Positions 35,654 through 46,793 of a stretch of 64,000 bases of DNA are shown piece by piece. The notes beneath the pieces are model-generated. The model was not told the DNA's origin. It did not search any database and saw only the letters and a list, made by a program, of their open reading frames with translations. Within the stretch, counting starts at the first letter, position 1. The number at the start of each line of letters is the position of its first letter. The stretch lies in contig NC_082416.1 in the NCBI RefSeq assembly GCF_004011695.2, positions 682,001 to 746,000 on the forward strand, in the 5' to 3' direction. The position numbers were made by a program, and so were the translations under genes. Source of the DNA: Ascochyta rabiei (taxonomy: Eukaryota; Ascomycota; Dothideomycetes; Pleosporales; Didymellaceae).

Positions 35654-37800
35654 CTACAACTTGGCTTTTGGCTCGGATGCCTGTGCACTGGCTTCTCTGT
35701 TCAGTGTCACGTTGCCGTTGGCCGCGCCCTCTCCGAAGAAGATGACCTCGACCGTCAGATCATCCCTAGAAGTGATTAGTACTCTGGTTCTCGCTTCCAT
35801 GTGAGCCATGCAAAACATACCTGTAGCGTCTCGAGAAAGGACTCGGTAGCGTAAGCAGCGCGCTGAGCTGGTCCTGGTCCTTGCCGCCAAGCGCATTTCG
35901 CACCAGGTGAGTGGCTACGTTCTTGTCCTCGACGACGAATCGCTCGTTCAAGTTGGTCTTGGTGCCCCATTGCTGCTGGCGGATGGGCGCACGCTGACCT
36001 GCACCAGCACCGTCGTTTTTCTGGTCGATTGGCAGCTGCTTCTCGGATGACCACCAGCTCTTCAGCCATGACTGTGTTTGTGCGTTTCCGCTGCTGACGC
36101 TGCCTTGGGTATCGAGCCACTGGCCGACAAGGCCAACTACCTCCTCGTTGGTGAGCATCTCCCACAGTCCGTCCGTGGCCATGACTACAAAGTCGCCCTT
36201 TTCCGGCTCGACTTTGGTTGTTGTGATGATGGGCTCAGCGGTGACGTAGGGAGGGGTTTTCAAGAGCGACGAAGGCGAGCGGGCAAAGTACGACTTCTTC
36301 AGCTCGGCGTTGGTCTCGAGGGACCACTTGTAGGATGCATCACCAAAAGCACGGGAGGGCTCCAGTCCACCGAGAATGCGACCGTTCCTGACGACGTTTG
36401 GCTCGCCGGGGTGCTCCTTGCGCAGTCGCTCTGCTTCGCTAGTGGTGCCGCCCGTCTGGTCTTCGGATAGGGGGGTAGCAGTCCATTTGCCGTTGGCACC
36501 TCTGCGGCCCAGCACGGCGCGCGAGTCGCCGGTGCAGGCGACTCGGAGGAGCTTAGACCGGCTGTCGTAGAAGGACAGCAGGGCGCAGGAGCCAGACAGG
36601 GCGGGGGCCAGCAGTTCGGCAGCGGCAATCTTGGACTTGGCGACCTTGACCTTCTTGACGGACTCGTGGACGATGTCGTTGTCGAGGAGCACGAAGCCCG
36701 TCTTGATGGCTCGGTCGATGGCCTCGGGGGTGGGCACGTGCAGGGCAGGGTCTTCGAGGGCCGACTTGTACGTCGTGTTGAGCTCGCGGGCCACGTAGGA
36801 GATGAGCGTCTGGCGGAGTTTGGCCGACGTCACCCAGCCGCTGCGCACGTTGGTCAGCAGTGGATTGCACGGCGCGGGAGAGGTTCACTGACCTGTGTCC
36901 GTCGAAAACGCCCCAGAACATCCAGTCGCTGGCCGGCGCACCGTTGTCTGTGGCGGCCAGGTTGGAGGGCACCTCGATGATTTTCTCGGCGTGGTCATCC
37001 TCGATGGGGTCGTTGCTGGGTACTGCTGGGGGGTTAGTGTGTGCTGGGTGGTGTATGATGGTGGTGTATGATGGTGGTGTATGATGGTGGTGTATGATGG
37101 TGGTGTATGATGGTGGTGTATGATGGTGGTGTATGATGGTGGTGTATGATGGTGGTGTATAATAGGTGGTGTATGATGGGGTGTGTGTTGGATAGGGTAT
37201 GATGGTGGTGAAAGTGTCAAGAGAAGACGTACTCTGGACGACGTCATAGCGCACGACGCCCTGGCCGCGCCCAACCAGCCACGACTCCTCGTTCTTGCGC
37301 AGCTTGGCCGTGGCCTGGTCCGGGTCCAGCATCTCGACCACCCGCCGGCCGTACTCGTCCGTCTCCTTGGAAATGGGGCCCGAGCCGGTGATGGTGCCTG
37401 TGTACAGCTCGCCCTGGCCGACCACCAGTGCCTTGCGCGTCGGCTCACTGCCGGCCTGCGTGCTCAGGCTCTGTGCCTGGTGGATGGGCGAGGCGGGCGT
37501 CGTGGTCGACTGGTTGCCGTTGTAAGCATAGAACGCACCCGAGGCGACAGCGGCAGCTACCAGCGCGCCCGTGATGGCGCGGAACTGCATCGACGACGTG
37601 AGGACGGTCGGCAAGGCACGCGCGCGGACGTGATGGGCGGCGTGGTGGGCGTGGGCGTGGGCGTGGGCGTGGGCGTGGCAGAGGCCGCGGTAGGCTAGCA
37701 GTCCATTGCTCGGCGCGGCAGAGGCAACCCGGCTGCGTGCATGCTTGCGCACACTGGGGCGACGGACGGAACGCACTGCTTGGAAGGCCGCCCGACGCAT
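35654..37800 (-). CDS. PTC5: Mitochondrial PP2C-type phosphatase (pyruvate dehydrogenase phosphatase, Ptc5-like)
   Basis: A metal-dependent PP2C phosphatase predicted to reactivate pyruvate dehydrogenase in mitochondria. Four exons: 37800-37233, 37022-36893, 36840-35821 and 35765-35654; product 609 residues. The N-terminus is Arg-rich (MRRAAFQAVRSVRRPSVRKH) and import-competent, then a His-Ala repeat from a GTGGGC hexamer array, then a membrane segment (ITGALVAAAVASGAFYAY). PP2C motifs: PSNDPIEDDHAEK, WGVFDGHSGW (DGH restored across intron 2), SGSCALLSFYD, CTGDSRAVLG, VVMATDGLWEML and RDDLTVEVIFFG. Intron 1 is 210 nt, 3n, stop-free and filled by a minisatellite; the others are 52 and 55 nt. 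It diverges from the RQC1 gene, with 225 bp between ATGs. Confidence 0.93.
37040..37165. repeat. 13-bp minisatellite in intron 1 of the Ptc5-like gene
   Basis: About nine copies of a 13-bp unit (GTGTATGATGGTG) inside the 210-nt intron 37023-37232. Read in the host frame on the minus strand, three units give a 13-residue repeat (HHHHTPPSYTTII) without stops. Confidence 0.92.
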
Positions 37801-38025
37801 TGGAGGCACTGACGGTCGTGGGTGAGGGCTCCGCACGTGCGAGTGAGGTTGCGAGGGCCCTGCGCTTCCAGCCAACTCGACGCCTGCTCTGCGTGCACCC
37901 GAGCTAGCGCCGCCAATCAGATGCCGCCCGTCACACTCGAGGTCCACCACCGCGTCGACGTCATAACCTCGACCGCCACCATAGCCAAAAGCCGGCGGCT
38001 CTGACCAGTCCATAGTATCAACAAA

Positions 38026-40098
38026 ATGTCGTCACGTGCACTGCGCAGAGCCCAGAAGGAGCAGGAAGAGAAGGAACTGCAGGAGAGGCTCGCCCGGCTG
38101 GCACAGGAAGAGGAAGAGGAAGAGGAAGAGGAAGAGCCAGAAGAGGAAGTTGCGCCAAAACCGCCGTCAAAACAAAGTCTGTTTGCTATGCTAGGAGATG
38201 CGGGCGATGATGAAGACGGAGACGAGGATGACGACGACGACGACCAAGAGCAGGACGAGCCAGCGCCAAAGCCTCTTGTCCAGAGCACACCCGCAGCCAA
38301 TCCCTCCAGGAAGAGCAAGAAGAAGAAGAAAAGAAGGGGCAAAAACAAGAGCAAGACCGCCACGCCACAGGCCGATGCTGCCGACTCTGGACTCGACGAG
38401 ATAGACCAGGCTCTCCTCGCACTCAACCTCACCTCCAGCGGGAAAAAAGGCACTGACGAGCCTCTGACACCCGCCATCAGCGAGGAAACCCAGCAGCTCT
38501 TCTCTGCCCTCAGCATCGACACCACCCACCTCCACGCCGCCAACGAGATGAAAAAGCTCTTCGGTCGCACCGCCCTTCAGCACGCCGACGACGACGAGCC
38601 ACGCCAGCGCCAGCAGCAGGGCATCGCCGCGCGCGTCGCTGGGCGCAATCAACCCGGCTCTCGTCTCACAGGCCTCAGCTTACGGCGCAACATCTTCGTC
38701 CAGGGCAAGGAAGAATGGCCGCGCGCAACCTCGGGCGGCTTGGGCATGGAGATTGTCGAAAAGCGAGCAGACGGCTCGGTGGAGTACCGCTTCGTGCACA
38801 ACACCTCCTACCAGGAAACCCAGCGACAATTCGCCGTCTGCGTCGCCTCTATGGATCCCGAACGCATGGTGCAATTGCTCCACCACAACCCCTACCACAT
38901 CTCTACGCTCCTCCAAGTATCCGAGATAGCAAAGCAGCAGCGCGACAATGCCTCGGCCTCCGACCTGCTGGAGCGCGCACTCTTCACCTTCGGACGCAGT
39001 GTACACTCGACCTTCTCGCAGAACCTCTCAGCCGGAAAGGCACGACTATCCTTCTCCCGCCCGGAGAATCGAGAATTCTTCCTAGCCATCTGGCGATACA
39101 TGGTCACGCTCGGTGTGCGCGCAACATGGCGCACCGCCCTAGAATGGGCGCGGCTGCTCCTCTCCCTCAGCCCTGAACAGGACCCCTACTGCATACGGCT
39201 GCTGATCGACCGACTCGCACTGCGCGGCCGCGAACCCCAGGCTCTCATCGACATAGTCGAAAGCGACGTGCTAGAGCGCAGTTGGAAGGTCCCGCCCAAC
39301 CTCGCCTTCAGCGTCGCCCTTGCCCACCTCCGCCTCAAAAACCCCGTCAAGGCGCGCTCCACGCTGAAAAATGCCGTGCGCGAATACCCCTGGCTCGCCG
39401 CCCGGCTGTGCAAGGAGCTCGACATCACACCCATCCCCAAGCCCGTCTGGGGGCGGGAACCACACTCGGACTACCAAGAGCTGCTGTGCAGCATGTACAC
39501 GCCGCGAGCCAAGGATCTCTGGAACACAACCGAAGGCACCTCGCTGCTGGTCGAGATGAGCTACAGCTTCGACGAGCCGCTGCCCGACGGCGCAGCGCCG
39601 TACTGGCTAGCGGCCATGGACCAAGTCCATCTCGCGCGCCACGTCATCCTGACCGACGACCAGCGCCTCATCGCGCTCCTCGACACCCGCGTCAAAGAAC
39701 AGTACACCTCCGTCTCCGACCCCTTACCCCCGGCAGACAACGCGCCCAGCTACGACGCCGCCGCGACCAGCACCGCCCACCGCGGCGCCCACCACGCGAC
39801 GCAGGACCGCGCAGCGCTGCTCTCCGACCTGGAAGAGCTGCGCCGCTACTTCCACAGCATCGACATCGAGGGTCTGATCGGTGGGGGGCTGACCGAGGGG
39901 AATCTCGTGCAGGCGCTGCGCGAATGCGGGAGTAGTCTGGATGAGTTTCGACGCAACAGCGAGCGCTTCCAGGACGTGAGGGCGCGGCTGCAGGAGGTCG
40001 GCGTCCAGGTTGTGTTTGAGGGTGCGGGGGCGCGTGAGGGGGGGAGTGAAGATGACGTCGTCGACGACGACGACGACGAGGAAGAAGAAGAGGAGTAA
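38026..40098 (+). CDS. RQC1: Rqc1/TCF25 ribosome quality-control protein
   Basis: Single exon, 690 residues, TCF25 family (yeast Rqc1, human Nulp1). Rqc1 works with Ltn1, Rqc2 and Cdc48 on stalled 60S subunits. The N-terminus (MSSRALRRAQKEQEEKE) is followed by long acidic runs (poly-Glu, poly-Asp) and a Lys-rich patch (SRKSKKKKKRRGKNKS), the typical disordered head. The TCF25 core starts near SLRRNIFVQGKEEWPRAT and includes VEYRFVHNTSYQETQRQF, then helical repeats: HHNPYHISTLLQVSEIAK, RLLIDRLALRGREPQALI. The C-terminus is again acidic (DDDDEEEEEE), encoded by a GAC/GAA microsatellite. ATG 38026 fits the family start. Converges with the Ecm25-like gene 169 bp downstream. Confidence 0.92.
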   Translation: MSSRALRRAQKEQEEKELQERLARLAQEEEEEEEEEEPEEEVAPKPPSKQSLFAMLGDAGDDEDGDEDDDDDDQEQDEPAPKPLVQSTPAANPSRKSKKKKKRRGKNKSKTATPQADAADSGLDEIDQALLALNLTSSGKKGTDEPLTPAISEETQQLFSALSIDTTHLHAANEMKKLFGRTALQHADDDEPRQRQQQGIAARVAGRNQPGSRLTGLSLRRNIFVQGKEEWPRATSGGLGMEIVEKRADGSVEYRFVHNTSYQETQRQFAVCVASMDPERMVQLLHHNPYHISTLLQVSEIAKQQRDNASASDLLERALFTFGRSVHSTFSQNLSAGKARLSFSRPENREFFLAIWRYMVTLGVRATWRTALEWARLLLSLSPEQDPYCIRLLIDRLALRGREPQALIDIVESDVLERSWKVPPNLAFSVALAHLRLKNPVKARSTLKNAVREYPWLAARLCKELDITPIPKPVWGREPHSDYQELLCSMYTPRAKDLWNTTEGTSLLVEMSYSFDEPLPDGAAPYWLAAMDQVHLARHVILTDDQRLIALLDTRVKEQYTSVSDPLPPADNAPSYDAAATSTAHRGAHHATQDRAALLSDLEELRRYFHSIDIEGLIGGGLTEGNLVQALRECGSSLDEFRRNSERFQDVRARLQEVGVQVVFEGAGAREGGSEDDVVDDDDDEEEEEE

Positions 40099-40267
40099 AG
40101 TGTGGTGGTCGAAGCAAAAATAAGAAGGTAGATAAATGGGTGAACAGACTAGTTTTCAAAAGTAAATAGCCGTGCAAAAGTCGTGTGATTACAGCCCTCA
40201 TGTCTACCAATACCTACGCTGGGCTTGTTCAAAAGGGTATCCAACGCAAACGCCGCAAGCCACGCTT

Positions 40268-43012
40268 TTACTCCCGTATGCTAGGACTGACGCTCATACT
40301 TCGCTGCCGGCTCACTTCGACCAGCACGTTCGCCGTCCCCGCCCGCTCCTCGTACAGCTTCCTCAAGTCGTCCACCGACGTCTTCTTCAGGTTCAGCTTC
40401 CGGGGCGCGAGCCGCTCGGGTTCGGGCCGCTTCGTCTGCTCCAGGCTAGGCATGCGCTTCAAGAGCCCAGGACTCACGGTGCGAGGCTTGGGCGCAGGGA
40501 CGGGCAGACTGGTTGACTTGGACGGGGGCCGACCTGTCACGGGGTGCGTATGTGTGCTTGTGGTCGGCGCGGGATAGACCGGTCGTGCTAGACCAGTGAT
40601 CAGAGGCCCGCGGTTGGTCGCTGGAAAAGGAACGCTGGTTCTTCGAGCTCCCGTTGCGCTCGCAGGCTTCGTGTCCATTTGTGTGGGGCTCAATGCCGAA
40701 CTCGGACTTGCCGTCTCGCTCTGTGTGTACGTTGTTGGACTCATCCATCTCTTTTTATCACTTGTCGTGTCAATGCCAGGCAGATCAGCGAGACCCGGCA
40801 ACACCTGACCGCCCTGTGGATAGAAGCGATCGAGGCCGTACTCTGAGATTGTGCGTGCCTCATCCTGCTTCGCGGCAGACTTCTCCGCGTTATTAACCTG
40901 CGCTGGGGTCAGGGCTTTCCTCTTGGGAAGAATGATTTGAGGAGCAGAAGCAGGAGCAGGAGCAGGAGCAGGAGCAGCCGCAGTAGAGGGCTTCGCATCC
41001 GTTGCAGCAGACGAAGAAGCAAGGATAGGAACTTGAATTGTCGTACCAGACTTCTTCTCATCCGGGTACATGGCCCGTGGTGCCTGCTCGAACTCGTTTC
41101 GTCGGGGCGAGAAGCCGTCGGTTGTGGCTGTGTAGGTGATGGGCGATTCGGCGACATCGTCGGGCGCGTCCGAGACGATAGTAGAGTACCTGGGAGGCAC
41201 TGCTAGAGGTGGGGCGGGTTTTCTCTGCACCGAGTTGCCGGATGATTTTGTCGATGGAACACGCAATCGAGGCGGCAGAGGGGGCGGTTTTGTTGCTGAC
41301 GATGTAGCTTGGGGGTAGTCTGTGTACCTCTCGGGCGCCTTCTCATTATCCTGCAATGTGATGCTGCTCATCTGCTCATCAATCGAGTCTCTGCTGCCTT
41401 CCCTCTTCATCTCAACTGGGTCATCCCACTCGCTCATGTCAGTGGGCAGCTTCAACTGCTCCCTAAAAGCGCTCGCTTCCTGGCCGCATGCTTCTCGCAG
41501 GCCGTGGCCCCACATATCGACGGCATGTGTGAAGATTCTTCTGATGATGGAAGACATCTTAGCATCTTCGATCTGATCCGGTCCACACAGCAATGCGGGT
41601 GCAAAACATACGGCCAAATTCTCAGCCGTCATCTTATTCTGCTCTTGTCGCGACGAGACCTCGTGCAGCAAGGGTAGGAGATGTCGGACAACAATCTCTC
41701 GCGAGATGGCAGGTAGGAAAGACCATTCCGAGCTGGGCGAGAACAGATCACGAAGCTGGTCGAGATCGGGGACTTGCTGAGAGTCGCCAAACAGCCTCTT
41801 CAGGTCACGGTACGACTCTGAAGGGAAGATGGGTTGTCGCAGACTAGAGTACCATGCCTTGATCAACGCAGCCGCCATGAAAACCGAGTATGCGTCCTTG
41901 GGGTCCGCCTCGGCCAGAATTTCATCCTGGTGTTCTGCTTCAGGGTAGGCCGGTATCGGCAACGTGACACCGTTGTCTTTCCAGAGGATGTATTTCTGGC
42001 CGCGGTCGTATGCCTCCTTGAGGACCTCGCGCAGCTTGGAGTGTGCAGGGATTCGGAATAGACCTTCGGCGGTGATGTTCTCCTCGAGCAGGATGAAGCT
42101 GGTTGTCTCGCGCAGGACTCGCGGGAAGCGCGTTGTGCCTCTGGCGGTGTTGGGGAAGGGGTTGCGCGCTGCAAAGGCACGACGACCGCTGGCGTAGGGA
42201 GCAAAGATGTCGTCGGAGATGCGGCGGTCGGTCAGGTAGGTCGAGGGTGGGATGAGGAGGTTCTCGATGGGTATGTAGAGGGCGAGGTTGGTTAGGCTGG
42301 AGGCTGAGAACGTCAGTCGCCGTCTTGGCTGTGCAGTGCGGTGGTGTGGGTGTGGTGTAAATGTGGTGTGGGTGTGGTGTAGATGTGGAGTAGGTATGAT
42401 AGAGGTGTGTAGATGTGGTGTAGATGTGGAGTAGGTATGATAGAGGTGTGTAGATGTGGTGTAGATGTGGAGTAGGTATGATAGAGGTGTGTAGATCAAG
42501 TGTAGGGGCCTACCATGGTAAATCTTCCTCCGAAACTTGGGGCTGACTATGGTCGAGAAGATTTCCGTCAGAATCCTCACCCACGCCTTCTCGTGCACAA
42601 TGTACAGCCGCTGCAGCCGCTTGCGCATGGCGCGCGACAGCACGTGATAGGCCTGCAGGAACCAGCCCCAGCCCGGGCGGTGCTTCTTGGAGGTGACGGA
42701 GCCATCGCCGTCGCCGGCAAAGAAGACCACCTCGTACTCGTAGCCCTTCAGCAGGTCGTCCTCCTCGGGCAGCCGGGCGAGGACATAGGGCAGCAGCTGG
42801 TCGAAGTCGGTGTCGTGCGTGTCCGGGAGGGCGGCGGCGTTGAGGATGAAGACGGGCCTGCCTTCCTTGGAGGGGATGGGGCTGCGGTACAGGATCGAGG
42901 CGGCGGCCCTGGCCAAGTCGACTGAATAATCTGAGCTCTGGCGAGGTGGGGGGACGGCGGAGAGCGACGAACTGCGTAGACGGCTGGCGAGGTGCGCACG
43001 CATGCCGCTCAT
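40268..43012 (-). CDS. ECM25: Ecm25-like RhoGAP with CRAL-TRIO-like N-domain
   Basis: GTPase-activating protein for Rho-type GTPases. Exon 1 is 43012-42514 and exon 2 is 42303-40268; 844 residues. Exon 1 has a CRAL-TRIO-like domain (RPVFILNAAALPDTHDTDFD, RLQRLYIVHEKAWVRILTEI). The junction gives KIYHASSLTNLALYIP. The RhoGAP domain follows: TRFPRVLRETTSFILLE, the arginine finger in AEGLFRIPAHSKLREVL, and NKMTAENLAVCFAPALL. The long C-terminus is disordered, with proline SH3-type motifs (KPPPLPPRL) and conserved short blocks to the end. Intron 1 is 210 nt, 3n, stop-free and minisatellite-filled. The ATG at 43012 (MSGMRAHL) is preferred; 43003 is equally possible. Confidence 0.9.
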   Translation of the reverse strand: MSGMRAHLASRLRSSSLSAVPPPRQSSDYSVDLARAAASILYRSPIPSKEGRPVFILNAAALPDTHDTDFDQLLPYVLARLPEEDDLLKGYEYEVVFFAGDGDGSVTSKKHRPGWGWFLQAYHVLSRAMRKRLQRLYIVHEKAWVRILTEIFSTIVSPKFRRKIYHGRPLHLIYTPLSYLLHIYTTSTHLYHTYSTSTPHLHTSIIPTPHLHHTHTTFTPHPHHRTAQPRRRLTFSASSLTNLALYIPIENLLIPPSTYLTDRRISDDIFAPYASGRRAFAARNPFPNTARGTTRFPRVLRETTSFILLEENITAEGLFRIPAHSKLREVLKEAYDRGQKYILWKDNGVTLPIPAYPEAEHQDEILAEADPKDAYSVFMAAALIKAWYSSLRQPIFPSESYRDLKRLFGDSQQVPDLDQLRDLFSPSSEWSFLPAISREIVVRHLLPLLHEVSSRQEQNKMTAENLAVCFAPALLCGPDQIEDAKMSSIIRRIFTHAVDMWGHGLREACGQEASAFREQLKLPTDMSEWDDPVEMKREGSRDSIDEQMSSITLQDNEKAPERYTDYPQATSSATKPPPLPPRLRVPSTKSSGNSVQRKPAPPLAVPPRYSTIVSDAPDDVAESPITYTATTDGFSPRRNEFEQAPRAMYPDEKKSGTTIQVPILASSSAATDAKPSTAAAPAPAPAPASAPQIILPKRKALTPAQVNNAEKSAAKQDEARTISEYGLDRFYPQGGQVLPGLADLPGIDTTSDKKRWMSPTTYTQSETASPSSALSPTQMDTKPASATGARRTSVPFPATNRGPLITGLARPVYPAPTTSTHTHPVTGRPPSKSTSLPVPAPKPRTVSPGLLKRMPSLEQTKRPEPERLAPRKLNLKKTSVDDLRKLYEERAGTANVLVEVSRQRSMSVSPSIRE
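42330..42505. repeat. 39-bp (3 x 13) minisatellite in intron 1 of the Ecm25-like gene
   Basis: About three copies of a 39-bp unit composed of three related 13-mers (GTGTAGATGTGGT, GTAGATGTGGAGT, AGGTATGATAGAG), preceded by looser GTGTGGTG-type repeats. It lies inside the 210-nt intron 42304-42513. Confidence 0.88.
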
Positions 43013-43977
43013 GGCGCCCGAGGGTCTACAGACGCACCACTCGGCGTGTCGTGTGTGTCGTGTGCGATCTTGCAATCGTGCGTGCACGCGATCGCGTCCG
43101 GTACACGGTATCTTGTCGAGTTGCCTGGGTCTGACACGTGCCAGCGCAGCTGAGAAGGGAGCAGGAAACGAAGGAAGAGAGCAAGCAGTGGAGGGTTGAG
43201 GCGGAGCTCCTGCGCGGCTACGCGGTGCCGCTAGACAAATGACGTTGGCTCGCTCTGGGGATCAGGAGAATGAGGGCAAGCCACCACCTGGGTGCTTTTC
43301 ACGCGGGCCTGTGCGCTCGTCGCGCGGACGTGGCTGCGCTTGATTCGACTTCACTTTGCTGGTTCGCCTGTTCGCCTTGGTCCACGACAGCCCACGTACT
43401 CGTCCGCCTGCTCGCAACACGGGAACTACAGGCTTGCTGGCTGTCAAAGAGTCACGTCTCCCTGACAAGAGAGGGCTACCCTGTCAAGGATCACGTCAAT
43501 GGCGTCACAGGGCAGACTCCAACAACCAGGATTTGGACAAAGGCCACAAGGATTCAACACATGGGTCCCAAGGGTGACTGAAGGGGAGTCGCGATTGGCA
43601 TTCTGCGTGTGTGTAATCGAATCAAACACCTCCGACGCTCAACACCAGCAATGCGTGTAGCCTTCCATGCACGCTCAGCCCCTCACGATGAAGAAACAGT
43701 ATGCAGAGACAACCCAACACCGACACATGCAGATGCGTGGCTTCAACAACCCTCCGCCTCCCCAATAGCCGAAAAGCAAGAAGCAAGAAGCAAGAAGCAA
43801 GAAAAGACTGAACAAGGCCACCCAAGCGAGAATGCTGGTCTGCGCATTCCATGGCCACAACACCTGGCTTAAACCCATGCACCACCATTGCGCCTAGGCG
43901 CCGCCGCTGCGGGTATCGAACAAACACGATGAAAGCACGCTCTCAACTCATCACCTCGTTGGCGCAACGTGCCTCCG
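43013..43977. other. Intergenic, no supported gene
   Basis: Promoter side of the Ecm25-like gene and 3' flank of the Zn2Cys6 gene. A short AAGCAAG-type repeat lies near 43778-43803. No gene supported. Confidence 0.45.
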
Positions 43978-46793
43978 TCAGCTCATTTGGTTCGCGTTCC
44001 CAGCTCCGTTCTGCCACCACGCGGTATCAAAGTCTTCGTGTGTCTGCTGTCCATGTTGGCCACTGTTGCGTTGATACGACACCGGGTAGGACGAGCCCCC
44101 GTGTCCAGCTTGTTCGTACCCATTGGGCCCATGGCTGCCGAACCCGCCCACGCTGCTTTGCTGCCAATCCTCGTTGATCTTGAATCCATCACGCCCCAGT
44201 CGATCGCCCATGTCTCCCGTGTGGAGCACGCTGTCCAGCCCCATGGGCCGGATTTGTTGGTAGTTGACTCGTGGGAGTATAGGCGCTGGCATCCCAGCAA
44301 GTGGCGTCCAAAACATGGCGTCAGCTGCGTCCGACGTTGCTGTGCTTGTCGTTGGTATCGTCATCGAGGGTGTGGATTGCGAGTATGTGTAGGAACCCAT
44401 AGGCATACCTGCGCTGAACGATGGCTGAGTGGGTGTTTGCGATAGAATCGGGGATCCATGGTGCTGGTTGGGAATCACCGAGCCAGGCCGTGATATGGGA
44501 TGTGGGTTGACTTGCAGATTTCGATTTGCAAACATCGACAGACTACCTCTTCTATGGGGTTCGGGAATCTGTGGATACCCCCCTGGACCCATACGACTAA
44601 CAAGCGTAGCTGTATTGGGAGCCACCAGTAGAGGGTCGGCAGGAGGGCTGGCTGTCCCTAGAGGCTTGTTGGGATTGTCCCTGGGCACAAGCTTCGAGTC
44701 CTTCAGCTCTTCCGGCCAAGGTAGGTTCCATGTTTTAGCCAAAGTGTATACTATACGGAAGCTTCTTGCTCCAAAATAGTGGCACTCGTGGAGAGCCTCC
44801 AGGCCCTGCAATCCTTCCACGAGATTTTGACGCGACGTTGCGTTGTCCCTCGAATAGAGCAGGTGTACAACGGTAACGGAGAGAAGTATGTGTGGAATGG
44901 CAAGATGCGCCGTGCGGTAATCGTACATGGAGCGGTACAGCCTGGAAAGCTCTGAGACTTTGTTCGCCGCCTCGATGCATTTGTCGCGAGGGTGAACATC
45001 CGAGTGTATCAGATCGACCTTGAGCATGGGGCGGAAGAGGTGAACGATTACAGTCCAGTACAGCATACTGCTAGAGGTTAGTCTTCGTCGTGCTGGCCGA
45101 AGAACAATAGACATACTGCAGTGTAATGGTATGAGGCTCGGGAGATCGGCCCTCGAGTCTCATGATGGACGGTAGTCTTCCGTACCATGCTTGATATTTC
45201 TTGTAACAGTCCAGGAGCTTGGTGCTAGTAATTCTCTCTTTCGGCGCAAAGAACATGTAGTTGTTGTCGTTTATGAGTTCTGAAAGCACAGAAAACTCCT
45301 GCAAGAACATGCGTGTGGTAATGACTCTTGACGAGCCGTGATTTGCTTCTACAGGTCCGCTGGACTCCTCGAGAATCGGCTTCTCGAGTGTGATGGCTGC
45401 CCGCGGCAGTTGGGCAATTCGGCCGGCGCAGATGGACCACACTCTGGAATCTATCAGCCTCCGTTGTTGGATGTATGGACTGTACTTACGAGTCAACCGT
45501 GAAGCAGCCCCAGAATGTAACTCTCCTGACTTCAATTTCACTCGGGGTCAGACCCAGGGCAGGACTGGCATTGTTGCTCAAATGAAGGCCCAATTCGACA
45601 CACATGCGCATGCATCTGCCAATGTACCCAAATCCCGAGCTGTCTCGTCCAGTGCTGGGCTCGCGCATGGCCATAAGACACAGGGCTTGCGTGGTTGTGA
45701 GGGTGGGTGTTTCATCTTCGTACAGTAGCCTTCTGGCTTCTGCGAAGAAGTGGTCGCCCGCTGTGCGGAAATTGGAGGGGTCTGTTCGTCCAGCCGGGTC
45801 GTCTGTCAGATGGCATGCGTAGGCGCAGATGGCATTGACTAGTAGGGGTGAGCAGTACTTGTTGCGCCCCTCGTTGAAGTCTTTGTAGAAGCTCTCACGG
45901 CTGAATATGATGTAGAAGGGGTGGCTCCAGGTGAAGTAGAGCGTGAGTAGTCGGTTGACGAAGGTCAGATCGTCAGTCACTGTTGTCCAGGTGGTCCCCC
46001 GCCTTGGCACATCAACGGTGTGCATTCGAGCCAGGCCACCGCCGTAATCCTCATCTTCTGCCACCAGCCCCAAGCTGGCAGAATGGCCAAAGTGTCTGCT
46101 TTGACCGGTGAGAGTGACTGACGGCTTGCCCAAGAGTACGCTTAGATCCGATTCCAGGCTTTGCACGTCGAAGGGCGAAGACGTCTGGGGGAGGGCAACG
46201 GTATTGCGCCATAGGTTGGTGATGGCGAGGAGATCAGCCTTGGGGTTCCTTCGAATCTGCTGAATGACATCGAGCACATGTTCTTCTGGGAGGGTGCGAA
46301 TGGACTGGATGATGATGGAGTCGGTGGTCAGTCCGTCTCCCGGGTGCGACGCGACAGAAGCAGAGGCTTCGCGCTTGGTGCCAGCAGACGCCGCGGACGA
46401 GGACGACTTGGACCGGCGACTCTCGCTCTCAGCGTCGTAGTGGCAAGGAGTCTTGTAGACTGCAGTGCATGTTGCGCAGAAGGGCGTGGCGCCGTCGCAC
46501 TGCAAGCGTATGTTGTCAGCAGTGTCCGGCCGTGGTTCGAGTCGAGGTCAGACCAGCTGTCCATGTGTATTCGGGCCAACCGTCCGCAGAAGCAGTCCGC
46601 GGAGGCAAGTCTGGAGATCGGCCCACCCCTTGGAGTGGACAGGTACAATACAAGGGCAAGGCTCACTCACCTTTGACTTGCGCTTGCGACACGGCACGCA
46701 TGCCGACTGAACACATCGTCTCTTGGACCCCTTGGGTTCTCCCTGCTGGGCGTCACCGTCGTTGTGCTGGGTGGCGGTAGCACCGCGGGCCAT
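43978..46793 (-). CDS. Zn2Cys6 transcription factor, NirA/NIT4-like
   Basis: A nuclear fungal binuclear-zinc-cluster regulator. Four exons: 46793-46671, 46499-45490, 45443-45117 and about 45070-43978; about 850 residues. Intron 1 (171 nt) splits the zinc cluster between Lys and Cys: CVQSACVPCRKRKSK / CDGATPFCATC, giving the six-cysteine pattern ending TPC. This cluster closely resembles NirA/NIT4, the nitrate-assimilation activators. The fungal-specific regulatory domain follows (LLTLYFTWSHPFYIIFSRESF, FWGCFTVDSVWSICAGRIAQLP across intron 2, LYWTVIVHLFRPM after intron 3). The last 250 residues are Gly/Pro/Gln/Ser-rich, activation-like. The intron 3 acceptor is ambiguous by one codon (TAG or CAG). 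The target pathway is inference from the DNA-binding motif only. Confidence 0.88.
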
